Positions 52,255 to 61,833 of a stretch of DNA of 64,000 nucleotides are shown here, one piece after another. The DNA comes from Pseudomonadota bacterium (GTDB lineage Bacteria > Pseudomonadota > Alphaproteobacteria > SP197), in the NCBI GenBank assembly GCA_039028155.1, contig JBCCIS010000026.1, forward strand, positions 1 through 64,000, written 5' to 3'. Positions within the stretch are counted from its first letter, which is position 1; each line of letters begins with the position of its first letter. Both the position numbers and the translations under genes were made by a program. A model generated the notes under the pieces. It saw only the letters and a list, made by a program, of their open reading frames with translations, was not told where the DNA came from and did not search any database.

Positions 52255-53586
52255 CTATTCCCGGAACGATCGGTTCAGTCCGGCCTGGATCGGTTCGAGG
52301 AGGTAGTTCAGCGCCGTGCGTTCGCCGGTAAGGATCATGACTTCCGCTGGCATGCCCGGGACAAGCTCGACGTCGTTCAGTCGCTCGATCTCGTCTTGCG
52401 GAATGATGACACGGGCCTCGTAATAGTCCTCGCCGCGCTGCTGGTCGGTCAGGCGGTCGGCGGAGATGGTCAGCACCTGGCCGTTCAGCGTCGGGGTGTC
52501 GCGCTGGCTCAAGCCGGAGAACCTGACTTCGGCTGTTTGACCGGTGATGACGTTCTCGATGTCGTTGGGCTGGACGCGGGCCTCGATGATCAGCGGGTCA
52601 CCCTCGGGCACGATGTTCATGATGTCGTCGCCCGGCGAGATGACGCCACCCACCGTGTGAGCGTTCAAGCCCAGAACCGTACCGCTGGACGGGGCGCGAA
52701 CCTCGATGCGGTTCAGGATGTCGGCGGCACCGATCTGGCGTTGCTCCAGATCGAAGATCTCAGACTGCACGTCACGCAATTCGGCGACGACTTCCTCGCG
52801 CAGACCCTTCTCAAGCTGAAGTATCTGCAGCGACGCCTCGCCGATGGCGGCCTCGGACTCGGCGATCGCCGCCAGATCCTCGCCGCGCTCGCCGCGCAAA
52901 CGTTCGGACTCGCGTTCCAGCGCCAGAATGCGGCTGCGCGTGACATAGCCCTCGTCATAAAGTTCGCGCAGGCCGTCAAGCTCCTGCTCGATCAGCGTGA
53001 TCTGGGCGTAGCTTGCCGATTGCTGTACCTCCAGCCCTTTAATCTGGTTGCGCAACTGGTCGATGCGCTGGTTCAAGATGCTGACTTGTCCAGCCAGACT
53101 GTCGCGTCTGGCAACGAACAAGAGCTCCTGGCCGGACATGATCATGGCGACTTCCGGTTCACCGTGCCGTTCGAACAGCCCCGTGGGAAAGACGATCGCA
53201 TCGGCGCCGTCGCGTTCGGCAATCAGCCGCGCCTCGGTGGCGAGCGCCAGATCGAGTTGGCCTTCGATAATCGTGATCGAGGCTTCGGCCCTTGTCGCGT
53301 CGAGGCGTAGCAGCAGATCGCCTTCTTCGACGTAATCACCGTCGCGCACGAAGATCGCGGCGACAATGCCGCCCTCCAGGTGCTGGATGGTACGCCAGTT
53401 GGTGTCGACCGCCACCACCCCGGGCGCAATTGCGGCGCTGGACAGTTGGGCGGTCGCCGCCCAGGTCCCGATGCCGCCGAACAAGATGACGACGACGATC
53501 AAGCCCAGCACGATGAAACGGCGCGCCGACGAGCGCCTTATCGGCACGACCTCGCGGCCGTCTGATCCGAGCAGCGTCATACTCAT
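52255..53586 (-). CDS. type I secretion periplasmic adaptor (HlyD/PrtE family)
   Basis: This 443-residue adaptor has one N-terminal transmembrane helix (about residues 22-46), then a lipoyl half-motif QHLEGGIVAAIFVRDGDYV. A long coiled coil spans about 120-290, and the beta-barrel region follows with VRAPSSGTVLGLNAHTVGGVISPGD and the C-terminal VPGMPAEVMILTGERTALNYLLEP typical of PrtE/HlyD. It links the inner-membrane ABC protein to an outer-membrane TolC-like channel. The start overlaps the ABC gene stop by 4 bp. Confidence 0.93.
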   Translation of the reverse strand: MSMTLLGSDGREVVPIRRSSARRFIVLGLIVVVILFGGIGTWAATAQLSSAAIAPGVVAVDTNWRTIQHLEGGIVAAIFVRDGDYVEEGDLLLRLDATRAEASITIIEGQLDLALATEARLIAERDGADAIVFPTGLFERHGEPEVAMIMSGQELLFVARRDSLAGQVSILNQRIDQLRNQIKGLEVQQSASYAQITLIEQELDGLRELYDEGYVTRSRILALERESERLRGERGEDLAAIAESEAAIGEASLQILQLEKGLREEVVAELRDVQSEIFDLEQRQIGAADILNRIEVRAPSSGTVLGLNAHTVGGVISPGDDIMNIVPEGDPLIIEARVQPNDIENVITGQTAEVRFSGLSQRDTPTLNGQVLTISADRLTDQQRGEDYYEARVIIPQDEIERLNDVELVPGMPAEVMILTGERTALNYLLEPIQAGLNRSFRE

Positions 53587-55292
53587 GACGCGTCCTCCAA
53601 CTGCACCTCTTCGGTTCGCCGGACCATGACCTTGCGCAGGACGTCCTGCTTCTCGCCGAAGGTCTCGATCCGCCCGTCGCGCATCATGATGAGTTGATCG
53701 ACGGCGGCAATCGCACTTGGCCTGTGCGCCATGACGACGACGGTCTTGCCGCGTTCCTTCATGGTCACGATAGCTTCGCTCAACGCTTTGTCGCCATCGG
53801 CATCCAGGCTGGCATTGGGCTCGTCGAGCACGATCAGCGAGGGCTCGCGGAATAGCGCGCGGGCCAGCGCGATGCGTTGCCGTTGGCCGCCTGACAAGCG
53901 CCGCCCGCCTTCGCCGATCGGCGTATCGTAGCCCTGGGGCAGGTGCAGGATCATATCGTGGACGTTGGCGAGCTTCGCCGCCGCGACGATCTCCTCCGGC
54001 GTCGCGTCTTCGCAGAAGCGTGCGATGTTATGGCCGATGGTGCCGTCGAAAAGCTCGACATCCTGCGGCAGGTAGCCGATGCAACTGCCCAGTTCGTCGG
54101 GCAGATAGTTCGAGAGTTCGGCGCCGTCCAGCCGCACCGTTCCGTCATAGGGCTGCCAGACACCGACCAGGATGCGCGCCAGGCTGGATTTGCCGGCGCC
54201 GGTCGGTCCGATGACGCCGACCGCGGTGCCCGGCTGCAGTTCGAAACTGATTCGATTCAGGGACGGTGCGCTGGCGCCCGGCGGGACCGCCACGACGCGA
54301 TCCAACGCCACGGCGCCACTCGGTTTGGGCAGGCGCATGCGATCGGGCTGATCGCCGACGTTGGTCAGGAGCTGTTTCAGGCGGCGATAGGACTGACGCG
54401 CCGAGACGAAGGCGCGCCAGCTAACGATGGCCTGCTCCACCGGTTGCAGGGCGCGTGCCATGATGATGGACGCGGCAATCATGACGCCGGGCGTGATGAT
54501 CTGCATGATGGCGAGGTAAGCGCCGGTTCCCAGAATGGCGAGCTGCGCGATCAGGCGGATCGACTTCGACATCGCGCTGATTGTGCCGCCGCGGTCGCTG
54601 GCAACGCTCTGCAGGTGAAGCGAGGACTGGTGGCGGCCGCGCCACATGCTGCGCAACGCCGGCATCATGCCCATGGCCTGTATGGCTTCGGCGTTGCGCA
54701 GGCTGGACTGTGCGAACATCTCGGCTTCGGCCGCATGCCTGCCGGCCTCTTCAATCGGCGGCCTGGTGCGGACTTCGTTGATCAGCGCCAGCGCGAACAG
54801 AAGCAGCGCGCTCGATAGCGCGACGAATCCCAGCAGCGGGTGGAACAGGAAGATGACAAGCAAATAGATCGGCGTCCACGGCGCATCGAACAAGGCGACC
54901 GGCCCGGTCGTGGCCATGAACTGGCGCAGCGAAACCAAGTCACGCAGTGCTTCGCCGCGGTCCAGCCGCGCCGCCGACAAGCTGCGCGCGAACGTTGCGG
55001 TGAACACGAAATCGCCAAGCTGCTCGTCAAGCCGCGCCCCGATGCGCACCAGGATGCGGCTGCGCATGACCTCCAGGAAACCCATAACCATAACCAGGCC
55101 GACGGCCAGCACGGTAAGCGACACCAAAGTCGATTCGCTGCCGCTGGTCAGGACGCGGTCGAACACCTGAAGCATGTAAAGCGGCGCCGTCAGCATCAGG
55201 ATGTTGATGAACATGCTGAAGAAACCGACGGCCAAAAATGTCCGGCGCATGGCGCGGACGGCTTGTTTCAGCGGTGTGCGTTCCCTGGTCAT
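53583..55292 (-). CDS. type I secretion ABC transporter (PrtD family)
   Basis: This 569-residue half-transporter has six membrane helices in about residues 20-310 (YMLQVFDRVLTSGSESTL is a family hallmark). The ATPase domain has Walker A GPTGAGKSS, signature LSGGQRQRIALARAL, and Walker B LIVLDEPNASLD, with the H-loop in MAHRPS. It exports RTX-type proteins with HlyD. No RTX substrate or TolC-like gene lies in the window, so the cargo is encoded elsewhere or is not RTX. Confidence 0.93.
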   Translation of the reverse strand: MTRERTPLKQAVRAMRRTFLAVGFFSMFINILMLTAPLYMLQVFDRVLTSGSESTLVSLTVLAVGLVMVMGFLEVMRSRILVRIGARLDEQLGDFVFTATFARSLSAARLDRGEALRDLVSLRQFMATTGPVALFDAPWTPIYLLVIFLFHPLLGFVALSSALLLFALALINEVRTRPPIEEAGRHAAEAEMFAQSSLRNAEAIQAMGMMPALRSMWRGRHQSSLHLQSVASDRGGTISAMSKSIRLIAQLAILGTGAYLAIMQIITPGVMIAASIIMARALQPVEQAIVSWRAFVSARQSYRRLKQLLTNVGDQPDRMRLPKPSGAVALDRVVAVPPGASAPSLNRISFELQPGTAVGVIGPTGAGKSSLARILVGVWQPYDGTVRLDGAELSNYLPDELGSCIGYLPQDVELFDGTIGHNIARFCEDATPEEIVAAAKLANVHDMILHLPQGYDTPIGEGGRRLSGGQRQRIALARALFREPSLIVLDEPNASLDADGDKALSEAIVTMKERGKTVVVMAHRPSAIAAVDQLIMMRDGRIETFGEKQDVLRKVMVRRTEEVQLEDAS

Positions 55293-55944
55293 CGTGATGT
55301 CATCGCTGCTTCGCGGTCTTCAAGGCGTCAATCACCGTCATGCTCATGTCGGACAGTGGTCCGGCCGATCGCGGCGGCCGGCGGATCAGGCTCCGCTTGC
55401 TCGCTTGCCGACCGTCAAGGTCCGATGTCCTCCTCCGCCTTCGTGCCCGTCACGCGACTTCCGGCTCGTCAAAGGGCGGTGCTCTTCACGTCTCTTTCGA
55501 CGACGGCGACAACGTATGGCGGCGCGCCAAAGTTGCTCCGTCGTTGCGTACAGTTTCCCAATCTGGCTTACAAATCACCAAGATTACAACACTGATACTC
55601 TACATTTGACGTTATGGTTCACAGCGGCGTTTCAGCTTAAGCGGAATGCGCGGTTCATGTATCACTTTCGTTGAGCTACCGCGACACCACCGTGTTGTAT
55701 CGCATGGCCCGCACGTGGCGTTGCAGGCGTCTCGAGTTCCCCATTCCCGCAATCCTATCGAAAGACGATTTTTACGCGTTGGTTTCGGCCATGCGGTGAT
55801 CCGCGTCTCAGAATATCCATCATAGAGTTAGGGTTTCTGCGCAACGTTTTGTCACGACATATCGGCCCGACCTTGCACACCTGCATGGTACGGTCGGGCG
55901 GGACACTTGGATGATTTGGCGGCCTTATCTGGACCAGCGGCGTA
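55293..55944. other. non-coding region before the type I secretion genes
   Basis: These 652 bp separate the secretion operon's start from the 3' end of the Rieske-like gene. Short open frames exist but none has a ribosome site and recognisable protein. Bases about 55555-55680 are AT-richer than the surroundings and may hold the leftward promoter. I see no palindrome strong enough to call. Confidence 0.5.
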
Positions 55945-57156
55945 TCAGGGACGCATCATGTCGGTCATGACGAGCTTGTTGAAATAGTGGTGCAGGTCGT
56001 CCCAGAACGGTGCGTAGAAGTGCTGACCCCAGACTGGTGAGTGGCGCGCGCTTTGGACCGCCTCTATGGCGAGCTTGTCTTCATAGTGCACGACGTCAAA
56101 GAGTGTCTGAACCGAGGTTTCCTCGGCTTGGAAGCAGTCGTCGGCAAGTGCCTCGGGACTGTAGAAGCGCAGGTGCTGCAGATACGTCTCGTTCGGTGCC
56201 ACGGGCACGGCGATGTTCACCTTCATGAAAGCATCCAGCAACGGCACGTTGACGTTTGGGTATAGCGTCGTGAAGTAGCCCCAGTCGGGCTGTCGTTGAA
56301 TGTCGTGACCGGCAGTCGGCAGACGAATGGGATCATAGGTCTTGCCGCTTTTCTGCCGGCTATGCCCGAAAGCGACGAGCGCATCGTCCATGAAGAGTTT
56401 GAAGCCCGGATTGCCATCGGCATCGACGCGCGGCACCTCCTGCGACTTGCGATAGAGATCGTGCGTGAAACCCTCATGCAGCAGATTGATCGAGGCGTTT
56501 TCCTGATAGGTCTTCCAGTTGGCCTTGACCGTTCGGGCTTCGATCAGCGGTTTGCCGTCGCCGTCACGGGCGGGCACCAGGCGTTCGACCGCGTAGTCGC
56601 CGCCGACCGCGCGTATCCATGGCGCAAGCCAGTCGTCAATATCGGGGGCGGCGCCGTCGATATCGATGAAGACGGTGCCAATGCGCACGGCCGTGCGAAT
56701 CTCGACCAGATTGCCGTCATGGCCGTTGAGTTCGCCGGGTCCAGTCTGCGGCTTGCCGGACCAATAAGGCGCGTCGACCAACTGACCGCGCAGGTCGTAG
56801 CGCCAGCCGTGATAGAGCACCTCGATCTCCGCCAGACCCTTGCGATCGCCGCGCACGGCGGGGCAGCCGTCATAGGGGCAGATGTTGTGGAAGACGCGCA
56901 AGATGCCGTCATCGCCGCGCAGGGCAAGGAGCGGCATACCGAAGAGATCAAAGGTGTGGGCGTCGCCGGGGTCGGGTAGGGCGCAGTCGAACATCACCGC
57001 TGTCCAGTTGCGCCGGAAGATGCGTTCGGCTTCAAGCGCCAGCCAGTCGTCGTCGGTGAAGGCCGGCGGCGGCGGCGTCATGGCGTCGCCGATCGGCGCC
57101 ATCACGGCGTCGCACTCAGCCTGGGTGATCAAGGCGCCAAGTCGGGTGTCCATCAC
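55945..57156 (-). CDS. Rieske-type ring-hydroxylating oxygenase-like protein with degenerate cluster site
   Basis: This 403-residue protein has the alpha-subunit layout. The Rieske region keeps Cys93 (NICPYDG) and His116 (LYHGW). The first-pair His is Tyr95 and the second-pair Cys is Val113, so a normal [2Fe-2S] Rieske cluster cannot form. The mononuclear iron site keeps NWKTYQEN with His227 and His232 (LLHEGFTH). The bridging Asp is lost. It is last of a three-gene operon behind an amine oxidase. A homologous 3' fragment lies at 52087-52152. Its electron supply is unknown. Confidence 0.85.
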   Translation of the reverse strand: MMDTRLGALITQAECDAVMAPIGDAMTPPPPAFTDDDWLALEAERIFRRNWTAVMFDCALPDPGDAHTFDLFGMPLLALRGDDGILRVFHNICPYDGCPAVRGDRKGLAEIEVLYHGWRYDLRGQLVDAPYWSGKPQTGPGELNGHDGNLVEIRTAVRIGTVFIDIDGAAPDIDDWLAPWIRAVGGDYAVERLVPARDGDGKPLIEARTVKANWKTYQENASINLLHEGFTHDLYRKSQEVPRVDADGNPGFKLFMDDALVAFGHSRQKSGKTYDPIRLPTAGHDIQRQPDWGYFTTLYPNVNVPLLDAFMKVNIAVPVAPNETYLQHLRFYSPEALADDCFQAEETSVQTLFDVVHYEDKLAIEAVQSARHSPVWGQHFYAPFWDDLHHYFNKLVMTDMMRP

Positions 57157-57174
57157 GGTTCTCTCCCTTTTGTC

Positions 57175-58461
57175 TTATGCCAGTGCGTCGTGCACGGCCT
57201 TTGCCGCGGCCTCGGCGGTTCGGACCGCGCCTTCCATTTGACCGGCAAACTGCTCGCTGATCTCGGCGCCGGCCCAACGGATCCGTCCGACCGGTTGACG
57301 CAAGGCGTGTCCCCAGTTCGTCCAAACGCCGGTGGTCATGAATGAGTTGCAACCCCGGCTCCAGGGTTCGGCGGCCCAGTTGACCATGTGCACGGCATGG
57401 GCGTCGCGCGCGGCGGGGCCAAGGCCGGCGGCAAGGTCGTCGAGCAGGGCACCCTGGCGGTCGCCGTCCGGCAGTGTCCAGATCTGGCGCGAGCGGCGGA
57501 TCGAAACCAGCATGGTGAAGGCGGCGGGAAGCTCATCGCCGCCTTCGTCCCAGGCGATCATGGCGTCGGACGCATAGCTCGTGATGCCGGCATCGCGCCA
57601 GAACGGCTGGTCGTACATCGCCGCGGCGGTGATCTTGCCGCGGATCGGCATGCGTTGAGTCAGATAGTCGCGGGCCGGCGACAACGGTGGATCCCAGCGC
57701 AGGCGACCGGCGAGCACCGGCGGCAGCGTGACAATGGCGTGGCTTGCGTCAACGGTCAGATCGTCGCCGACCACGGCGACGCCACTGTCGTCGTGACGTA
57801 CCGACATGGCTGATGTTTCCAGATAGATCGCATCGCCCAGGCGGTCCGCCAGTTTATCGGTCAGGGCATGCGCGCCGCCGACGAAGATCTCGCTGTCATG
57901 GGCCGGCCCGTCCAGGCCCAGGATGCTCGCGAACCCACCGTTTGATTTAAGATAGAAGAGCGCGTGGAGCAGAGAGACATCCTGAGGCTCTGGCAGGAAG
58001 CCGGTCAGGATGTCGCCCAGGGTCGCGGCGTGCTGCGGACCGAATGTGGTCGACAGCCATGTGGCAAGCGTTTGGCCGTCAAGCACGTCGGCGTCCGGCA
58101 CGGTCCACGGTTGATCCAGCGGCACCATCTGAGCGGCGTTGTCGATTTCGCGTATCGACTCGATCAGCTCGGGTTGGGTGACGCCGCGCGCCTCGGCCGC
58201 ATCGTCGAAGATTTGCAGCGGCTTGACCGCGACGCCGAACGCGTCCGCAAGCCGCTTGATGGCGTCCTGCCCGGGCCCGATCCAGCGTCCGCCGAGTTGC
58301 ACCACCCGCTCGGCGATGGAAAAGCCGTAGATGCGGCCGCCGACGCGGCTGTTGGCTTCAAGAACGGCGACAGAGTGACCGGCTTCACGCAGGCGCCAAG
58401 CCGCCGTCAGACCGGCGATGCCGGCACCAATGATGACCACATCGGCATCGATCGCCCTCAT
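57175..58461 (-). CDS. flavin amine oxidase (monoamine oxidase family)
   Basis: This 428-residue flavoprotein has an N-terminal FAD motif GAGIAGLTAAWRLREAG and the hallmark VGGRIYGF. QLGGRWIGPGQ resembles the monoamine oxidase substrate-FAD region, and the C-terminal GRIRWAGAEISEQFAGQMEGAVRT closes the FAD site. It would oxidise an amine to an imine, releasing ammonia and peroxide. It lies 3 bp behind the alpha/beta hydrolase gene and 18 bp before the Rieske-like gene. Confidence 0.92.
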   Translation of the reverse strand: MRAIDADVVIIGAGIAGLTAAWRLREAGHSVAVLEANSRVGGRIYGFSIAERVVQLGGRWIGPGQDAIKRLADAFGVAVKPLQIFDDAAEARGVTQPELIESIREIDNAAQMVPLDQPWTVPDADVLDGQTLATWLSTTFGPQHAATLGDILTGFLPEPQDVSLLHALFYLKSNGGFASILGLDGPAHDSEIFVGGAHALTDKLADRLGDAIYLETSAMSVRHDDSGVAVVGDDLTVDASHAIVTLPPVLAGRLRWDPPLSPARDYLTQRMPIRGKITAAAMYDQPFWRDAGITSYASDAMIAWDEGGDELPAAFTMLVSIRRSRQIWTLPDGDRQGALLDDLAAGLGPAARDAHAVHMVNWAAEPWSRGCNSFMTTGVWTNWGHALRQPVGRIRWAGAEISEQFAGQMEGAVRTAEAAAKAVHDALA

Positions 58462-58464
58462 GGT

Positions 58465-59175
58465 TCACCCATAGCGCAACCATTGCTGCAAAAGGGCTGT
58501 AACCGCGTGGGGGCGCTCCATGGGGGCATAGTGATTGCAGTCCTCAATCAAGGTGACGCGCGCGCCGGAAATGCCATCGCCCATTTCCTCCGAATGCTCC
58601 GGCGGGATCAGCGTATCCTGACGTCCGCAAATCACCAGTGTCGGACAATCTATCGCGGCAAGGTCGGGGCGGCTGTCGGGCCGGCTCATGATGGTGCGTT
58701 GCTGGCGCACGAAGGCCTCGGCGCCGACGCGCAGCGCCATGGTGCGCAGTTCCGTCATGAGCGCTTCATCGTTATGGCGGCTGGGGTGGATGACATTGGG
58801 CAGGGCCTGGTCGACGATGGCCGGATACTTGCCCGATTGGGCAAGCGCGATCTGACGGTGACGGTCGGCCGTGCGCTCCTCGTTATCGGCACGCGCGGAT
58901 GTGCCGATCAGCGCCAGCTTGGTGACGCGCTCGCGCGCGCGGCGGAGAATCTCAAAGGCGACATATCCACCCATGGAGAACCCGACCAGGGCGAAAGAGC
59001 CACTGATAGTGTCCAGTACCCGCGCAGCGCCGTCGCCGACAGTCTCCTGGTCCAGCAGGTCGACGGCAATCGGCCGCGCGACATCGCCCAGATGGTCGAG
59101 CTGATGGCGCCACATCTGGATGTCGTCGAGAAGGCCGGGCAGAAGGACAACGGGCGCAAGGTCGCGGACAGACAA
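58465..59175 (-). CDS. alpha/beta hydrolase
   Basis: This 236-residue hydrolase has its nucleophile elbow GFSMGGYVAFE (serine), acid ICGRQDTLIPPE and histidine DCNHYAPMERP, the complete triad. This is the BioH/MenH-like esterase group. It is the first gene of the operon, 73 bp from a divergent TetR gene with a palindrome between. It may cleave an ester or amide upstream of the amine oxidase. Confidence 0.9.
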   Translation of the reverse strand: MSVRDLAPVVLLPGLLDDIQMWRHQLDHLGDVARPIAVDLLDQETVGDGAARVLDTISGSFALVGFSMGGYVAFEILRRARERVTKLALIGTSARADNEERTADRHRQIALAQSGKYPAIVDQALPNVIHPSRHNDEALMTELRTMALRVGAEAFVRQQRTIMSRPDSRPDLAAIDCPTLVICGRQDTLIPPEHSEEMGDGISGARVTLIEDCNHYAPMERPHAVTALLQQWLRYG

Positions 59176-59215
59176 GGTTTCGGTCCCTTCTTAGAGATTG
59201 ACAGAATGGGCCAGG

Positions 59216-59233
59216 GGCCTAAAAATATAGGCC
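59216..59233. promoter_or_regulatory. TetR operator, GGCCTA-N6-TAGGCC
   Basis: This perfect 18-bp palindrome has GGCCTA (59216-59221) and TAGGCC (59228-59233). It lies in the 73-83 bp between the hydrolase start on the left and the TetR start on the right, where a TetR would repress both. Confidence 0.65.
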
Positions 59234-59257
59234 AACGACCTAAAGTCAATGGAAACC

Positions 59258-59914
59258 ATGATGAACGCATCCGCCGACTACCTGCCGGCGACCCTGGGCG
59301 AGGGCGTGCGCGGCGATGCGGCGGCGACGCGCAAAGGGACGCGCCGCGCCGCGCAGATCCTGCGGGCCGCGCTCGATGCCGTGGTGGAGACGGGTTACAC
59401 CGAGTTGACGCTGGAGGCGGTCGCCCGGCGCGTCGGTATCAGCAAGGGCAACCTGCAGTACTACTTTCCGACCCGATCCCATCTTCTGCAGGCCGCGTTC
59501 GCCGAGCAGATCGAGACCCACAAGCGCACCTGGCAGGACGTCCACGATGCGCCGGCGCGGGATGCGCGCACAAGGCTATGTCGGCTCGTCGCGTTCGAAT
59601 TGGCCGCCAACCGGGACCCCCGGTTCGTCGCCCAGGTGCGCGAGCGCTGGTCGCTGGCCGAGCGCGACCGGGAGCTCAGGCGCCTCAGCAACACCTGGCA
59701 CCGCTGGGTCACCGGACGTTATGCCGGCGTCGTCGGCGCGATGCGGCCGGATCTGGACAAACGGGCCTGCCGCCAGATCGGCATCATGATCTACGCGTTG
59801 TTGGTCGGATCGACGCCTTACTTCGGGCCCGACCGTGCCCTGCCATCGATGAGCCGCGGCCTTGACGGGCGGATCGAGGACACGGTCCTGCGGATGGTCG
59901 AGGCCGCCGCCTGA
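59258..59914 (+). CDS. TetR-family regulator
   Basis: This 218-residue protein has its helix-turn-helix at about residues 38-75 (LEAVARRVGISKGNLQYYFPTR), with an N-terminal extension of ~25 residues. GGAAACC precedes ATG 59258; an ATG three codons earlier is possible. The divergent layout and the palindrome at 59216-59233 point to control of the hydrolase/amine oxidase/Rieske-like operon. Confidence 0.9.
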   Translation: MMNASADYLPATLGEGVRGDAAATRKGTRRAAQILRAALDAVVETGYTELTLEAVARRVGISKGNLQYYFPTRSHLLQAAFAEQIETHKRTWQDVHDAPARDARTRLCRLVAFELAANRDPRFVAQVRERWSLAERDRELRRLSNTWHRWVTGRYAGVVGAMRPDLDKRACRQIGIMIYALLVGSTPYFGPDRALPSMSRGLDGRIEDTVLRMVEAAA

Positions 59915-59936
59915 CCGGCGTGGTGAGACACGTGCT

Positions 59937-60854
59937 CTAGTCGCGGTCCGTGGGCGCCGCAGGTGTCCTTGGGTCAGCGACCGGTTCCAGGATGCGTGTC
60001 TTGACGGCAGCTGGAAAGCAAGCGTCGAAGTCCACGTCGTCGATATCGCCCTTTTGCTCGTTCTCGAACCGCATGACCAGGGTATCGAGCAAGACCGTGA
60101 CCATGGTGGGAAGCGGTTCAAGCATCTTCTCGAACATCGCGAGCGTGTCGGGAATGGCGCCTTCCGTGTCACGGATGTTGACCGGCGGCGACTGGCCAAT
60201 TACGGGGCCGGCATCGACCACCTCGGTCACCTGGTGTACGGACCACACGGTCGTTCTGGCGTCGCGTTCGGCGATGTCGCCAAACGGCGCAGCGCCCGCA
60301 CCGTGATGGTGGGCGAGGTCCGCCGGGTGAAAGTTGTAGCTGCCATAGGGCGGCAGATCGATCAGCACCCGATCGAGTACCTGGCCGAGACCGCAGACCA
60401 GAATGACATCGGGTCGCCGTTCGCGGGCCCACTGGCGGAACCAGTCGACCTTGATCTCTCCGGTGTAAACCGACGTGCCCCGTTCGAGCGCGGTTTCGAT
60501 CGTGGCGGTTTCCATGGTAAGGCGCTGATCGGCGTCGAGATACTGCCACAGGCGCCGCTTAAGACTGATCTTGGCACCGGCGTTCGCCGGGTCGTCGGTC
60601 ACAAGGCCAACGAGGTTGATACGCTCGCGGTGGCGTTCTTCATACGCCGTCACCGTCTGCACCGCGCGCAGGCCCATCGCCATGCTGGCAAACAGCAGGA
60701 TGCGCATGCCGGTGTCGCGCTTGGCGGCCTTTTCGCCGGGCGCCGGTTCGATCAGCTCGCCCCACGCCGCGTCGTCGTTGGCGGTGAACCGGCGGTCCGG
60801 CCGGTCGTGGGCCAGACGCCGGTTCAGCCGGGCATCTTGGTCAAGGCGGCTCAT
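59937..60854 (-). CDS. formyltransferase-family protein (methionyl-tRNA formyltransferase-like domain)
   Basis: This 305-residue protein has a formyltransferase N-terminal fold beginning MRILLFASMAMGL. The folate/catalytic segment has NFHPADLAHHHGAGAAPF (the Asn-His of the family) and the later VTEVVDAGPVIGQ, matching the conserved VTxxxDxGxI. A substrate such as an amino sugar or amino acid is possible; tRNA formylation is unlikely as it lacks the C-terminal barrel. The start is uncertain; ATG 60854 and 60869 are the best. Confidence 0.78.
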   Translation of the reverse strand: MSRLDQDARLNRRLAHDRPDRRFTANDDAAWGELIEPAPGEKAAKRDTGMRILLFASMAMGLRAVQTVTAYEERHRERINLVGLVTDDPANAGAKISLKRRLWQYLDADQRLTMETATIETALERGTSVYTGEIKVDWFRQWARERRPDVILVCGLGQVLDRVLIDLPPYGSYNFHPADLAHHHGAGAAPFGDIAERDARTTVWSVHQVTEVVDAGPVIGQSPPVNIRDTEGAIPDTLAMFEKMLEPLPTMVTVLLDTLVMRFENEQKGDIDDVDFDACFPAAVKTRILEPVADPRTPAAPTDRD

Positions 60855-61005
60855 AGTCGCTTCGATCATCTCCGTCGGAACGGTATACCTGATAGGGCGG
60901 CCGGGCCGGCCTGGCAATGGCCCTCTGCCGCCGGCCAGATTGGCCCTCGCGCCCCGACGGCGCCGCCGCGTACCATGCGGCGAACCGCAACCGGAGAGCC
61001 ACGCC

Positions 61006-61830
61006 ATGACACAATCGCAGCACGACAAGGCCGCACGCTTTCGCGCCCTGCACGAAGGTCCAGGCGCCTTCGTCATGGGCAACATCTGGGACGCCGGCTC
61101 GGCAAGAATCGTCGCCGGTCTGGGCTTCCAAGCGGTCGCGACCTCGAGTGGCGCGTTCGCCAACACCCTGGGCCGCGGCGATGGCGAGGTCAGCCGCGAT
61201 GACGTCCTGGTCCATGCGCGCGATGTTGCCGCCATCGTCGACGTGCCGGTCTCCGGCGACTTCGAGAATGGTTTCGGTCATGCGCCCGACTATGTCGCCG
61301 AAACCATCCGGCTGGCGGCCGATAGCGGCCTGGTCGGTTGCTCGATCGAGGATTTCGCCGGCAATGAGGCGGACCGGCTCTATGACAAGTCGGAAGCCGC
61401 CGAGCGCATCGCCGCGGCGGCCGAGGCGGCGTCCGGCGTCGGGTTTGCGTTCACGCTGACCGGGCGCGCGGAGAACTTCCTGCGCGGCAATCCCGATCTC
61501 GACGACACGATCGCGCGCCTTGTCGCCTATCAGGACGCCGGCGCGGATGTCCTGATGGCGCCCGGCCTGCCGGATCTGGATGCAGTGAAAGCGGTGTGCG
61601 GCGCGCTCGACAAGCCGCTCAACTTCATGGTTGGCGTGCCCGGCCGGTCGTTCGCCAAGGCGGATTTGGAAGCCGCCGGCGTCAAACGCATAAGCCTGGC
61701 GACCTCGCTCTACAAGGCCGCCCTGACCGGCTTCATCGCCGCCGCGCGCGAGGCACAGGACGACGGCACGTTCGGTTATGTGGAGACGCTGATCGGTGGC
61801 GCCGAGCTGGGCGAGCTGATGGATGAATGA
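61006..61830 (+). CDS. isocitrate lyase/PEP mutase superfamily protein
   Basis: This 274-residue TIM-barrel protein has WDAGSARIVAGLGFQAVATSS at the front, GDFENGFGHAPDYVAE with its metal residues, and CSIEDF. It lacks the KxCGH loop motif found in the paralogue at 38012, so it belongs to the cysteine-less branch whose reactions are mostly unknown. GGAG lies eight bases before the ATG. It is divergent from the formyltransferase-like gene and convergent with the DMT permease. Confidence 0.88.
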   Translation: MTQSQHDKAARFRALHEGPGAFVMGNIWDAGSARIVAGLGFQAVATSSGAFANTLGRGDGEVSRDDVLVHARDVAAIVDVPVSGDFENGFGHAPDYVAETIRLAADSGLVGCSIEDFAGNEADRLYDKSEAAERIAAAAEAASGVGFAFTLTGRAENFLRGNPDLDDTIARLVAYQDAGADVLMAPGLPDLDAVKAVCGALDKPLNFMVGVPGRSFAKADLEAAGVKRISLATSLYKAALTGFIAAAREAQDDGTFGYVETLIGGAELGELMDE

Positions 61831-61833
61831 TGC

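Noticed and set aside
57964-59865. Plus-strand frame of over 600 codons opposite the amine oxidase and hydrolase genes
   Set aside because: It is antisense to two well-supported enzymes and runs through the tetR gene in another frame.
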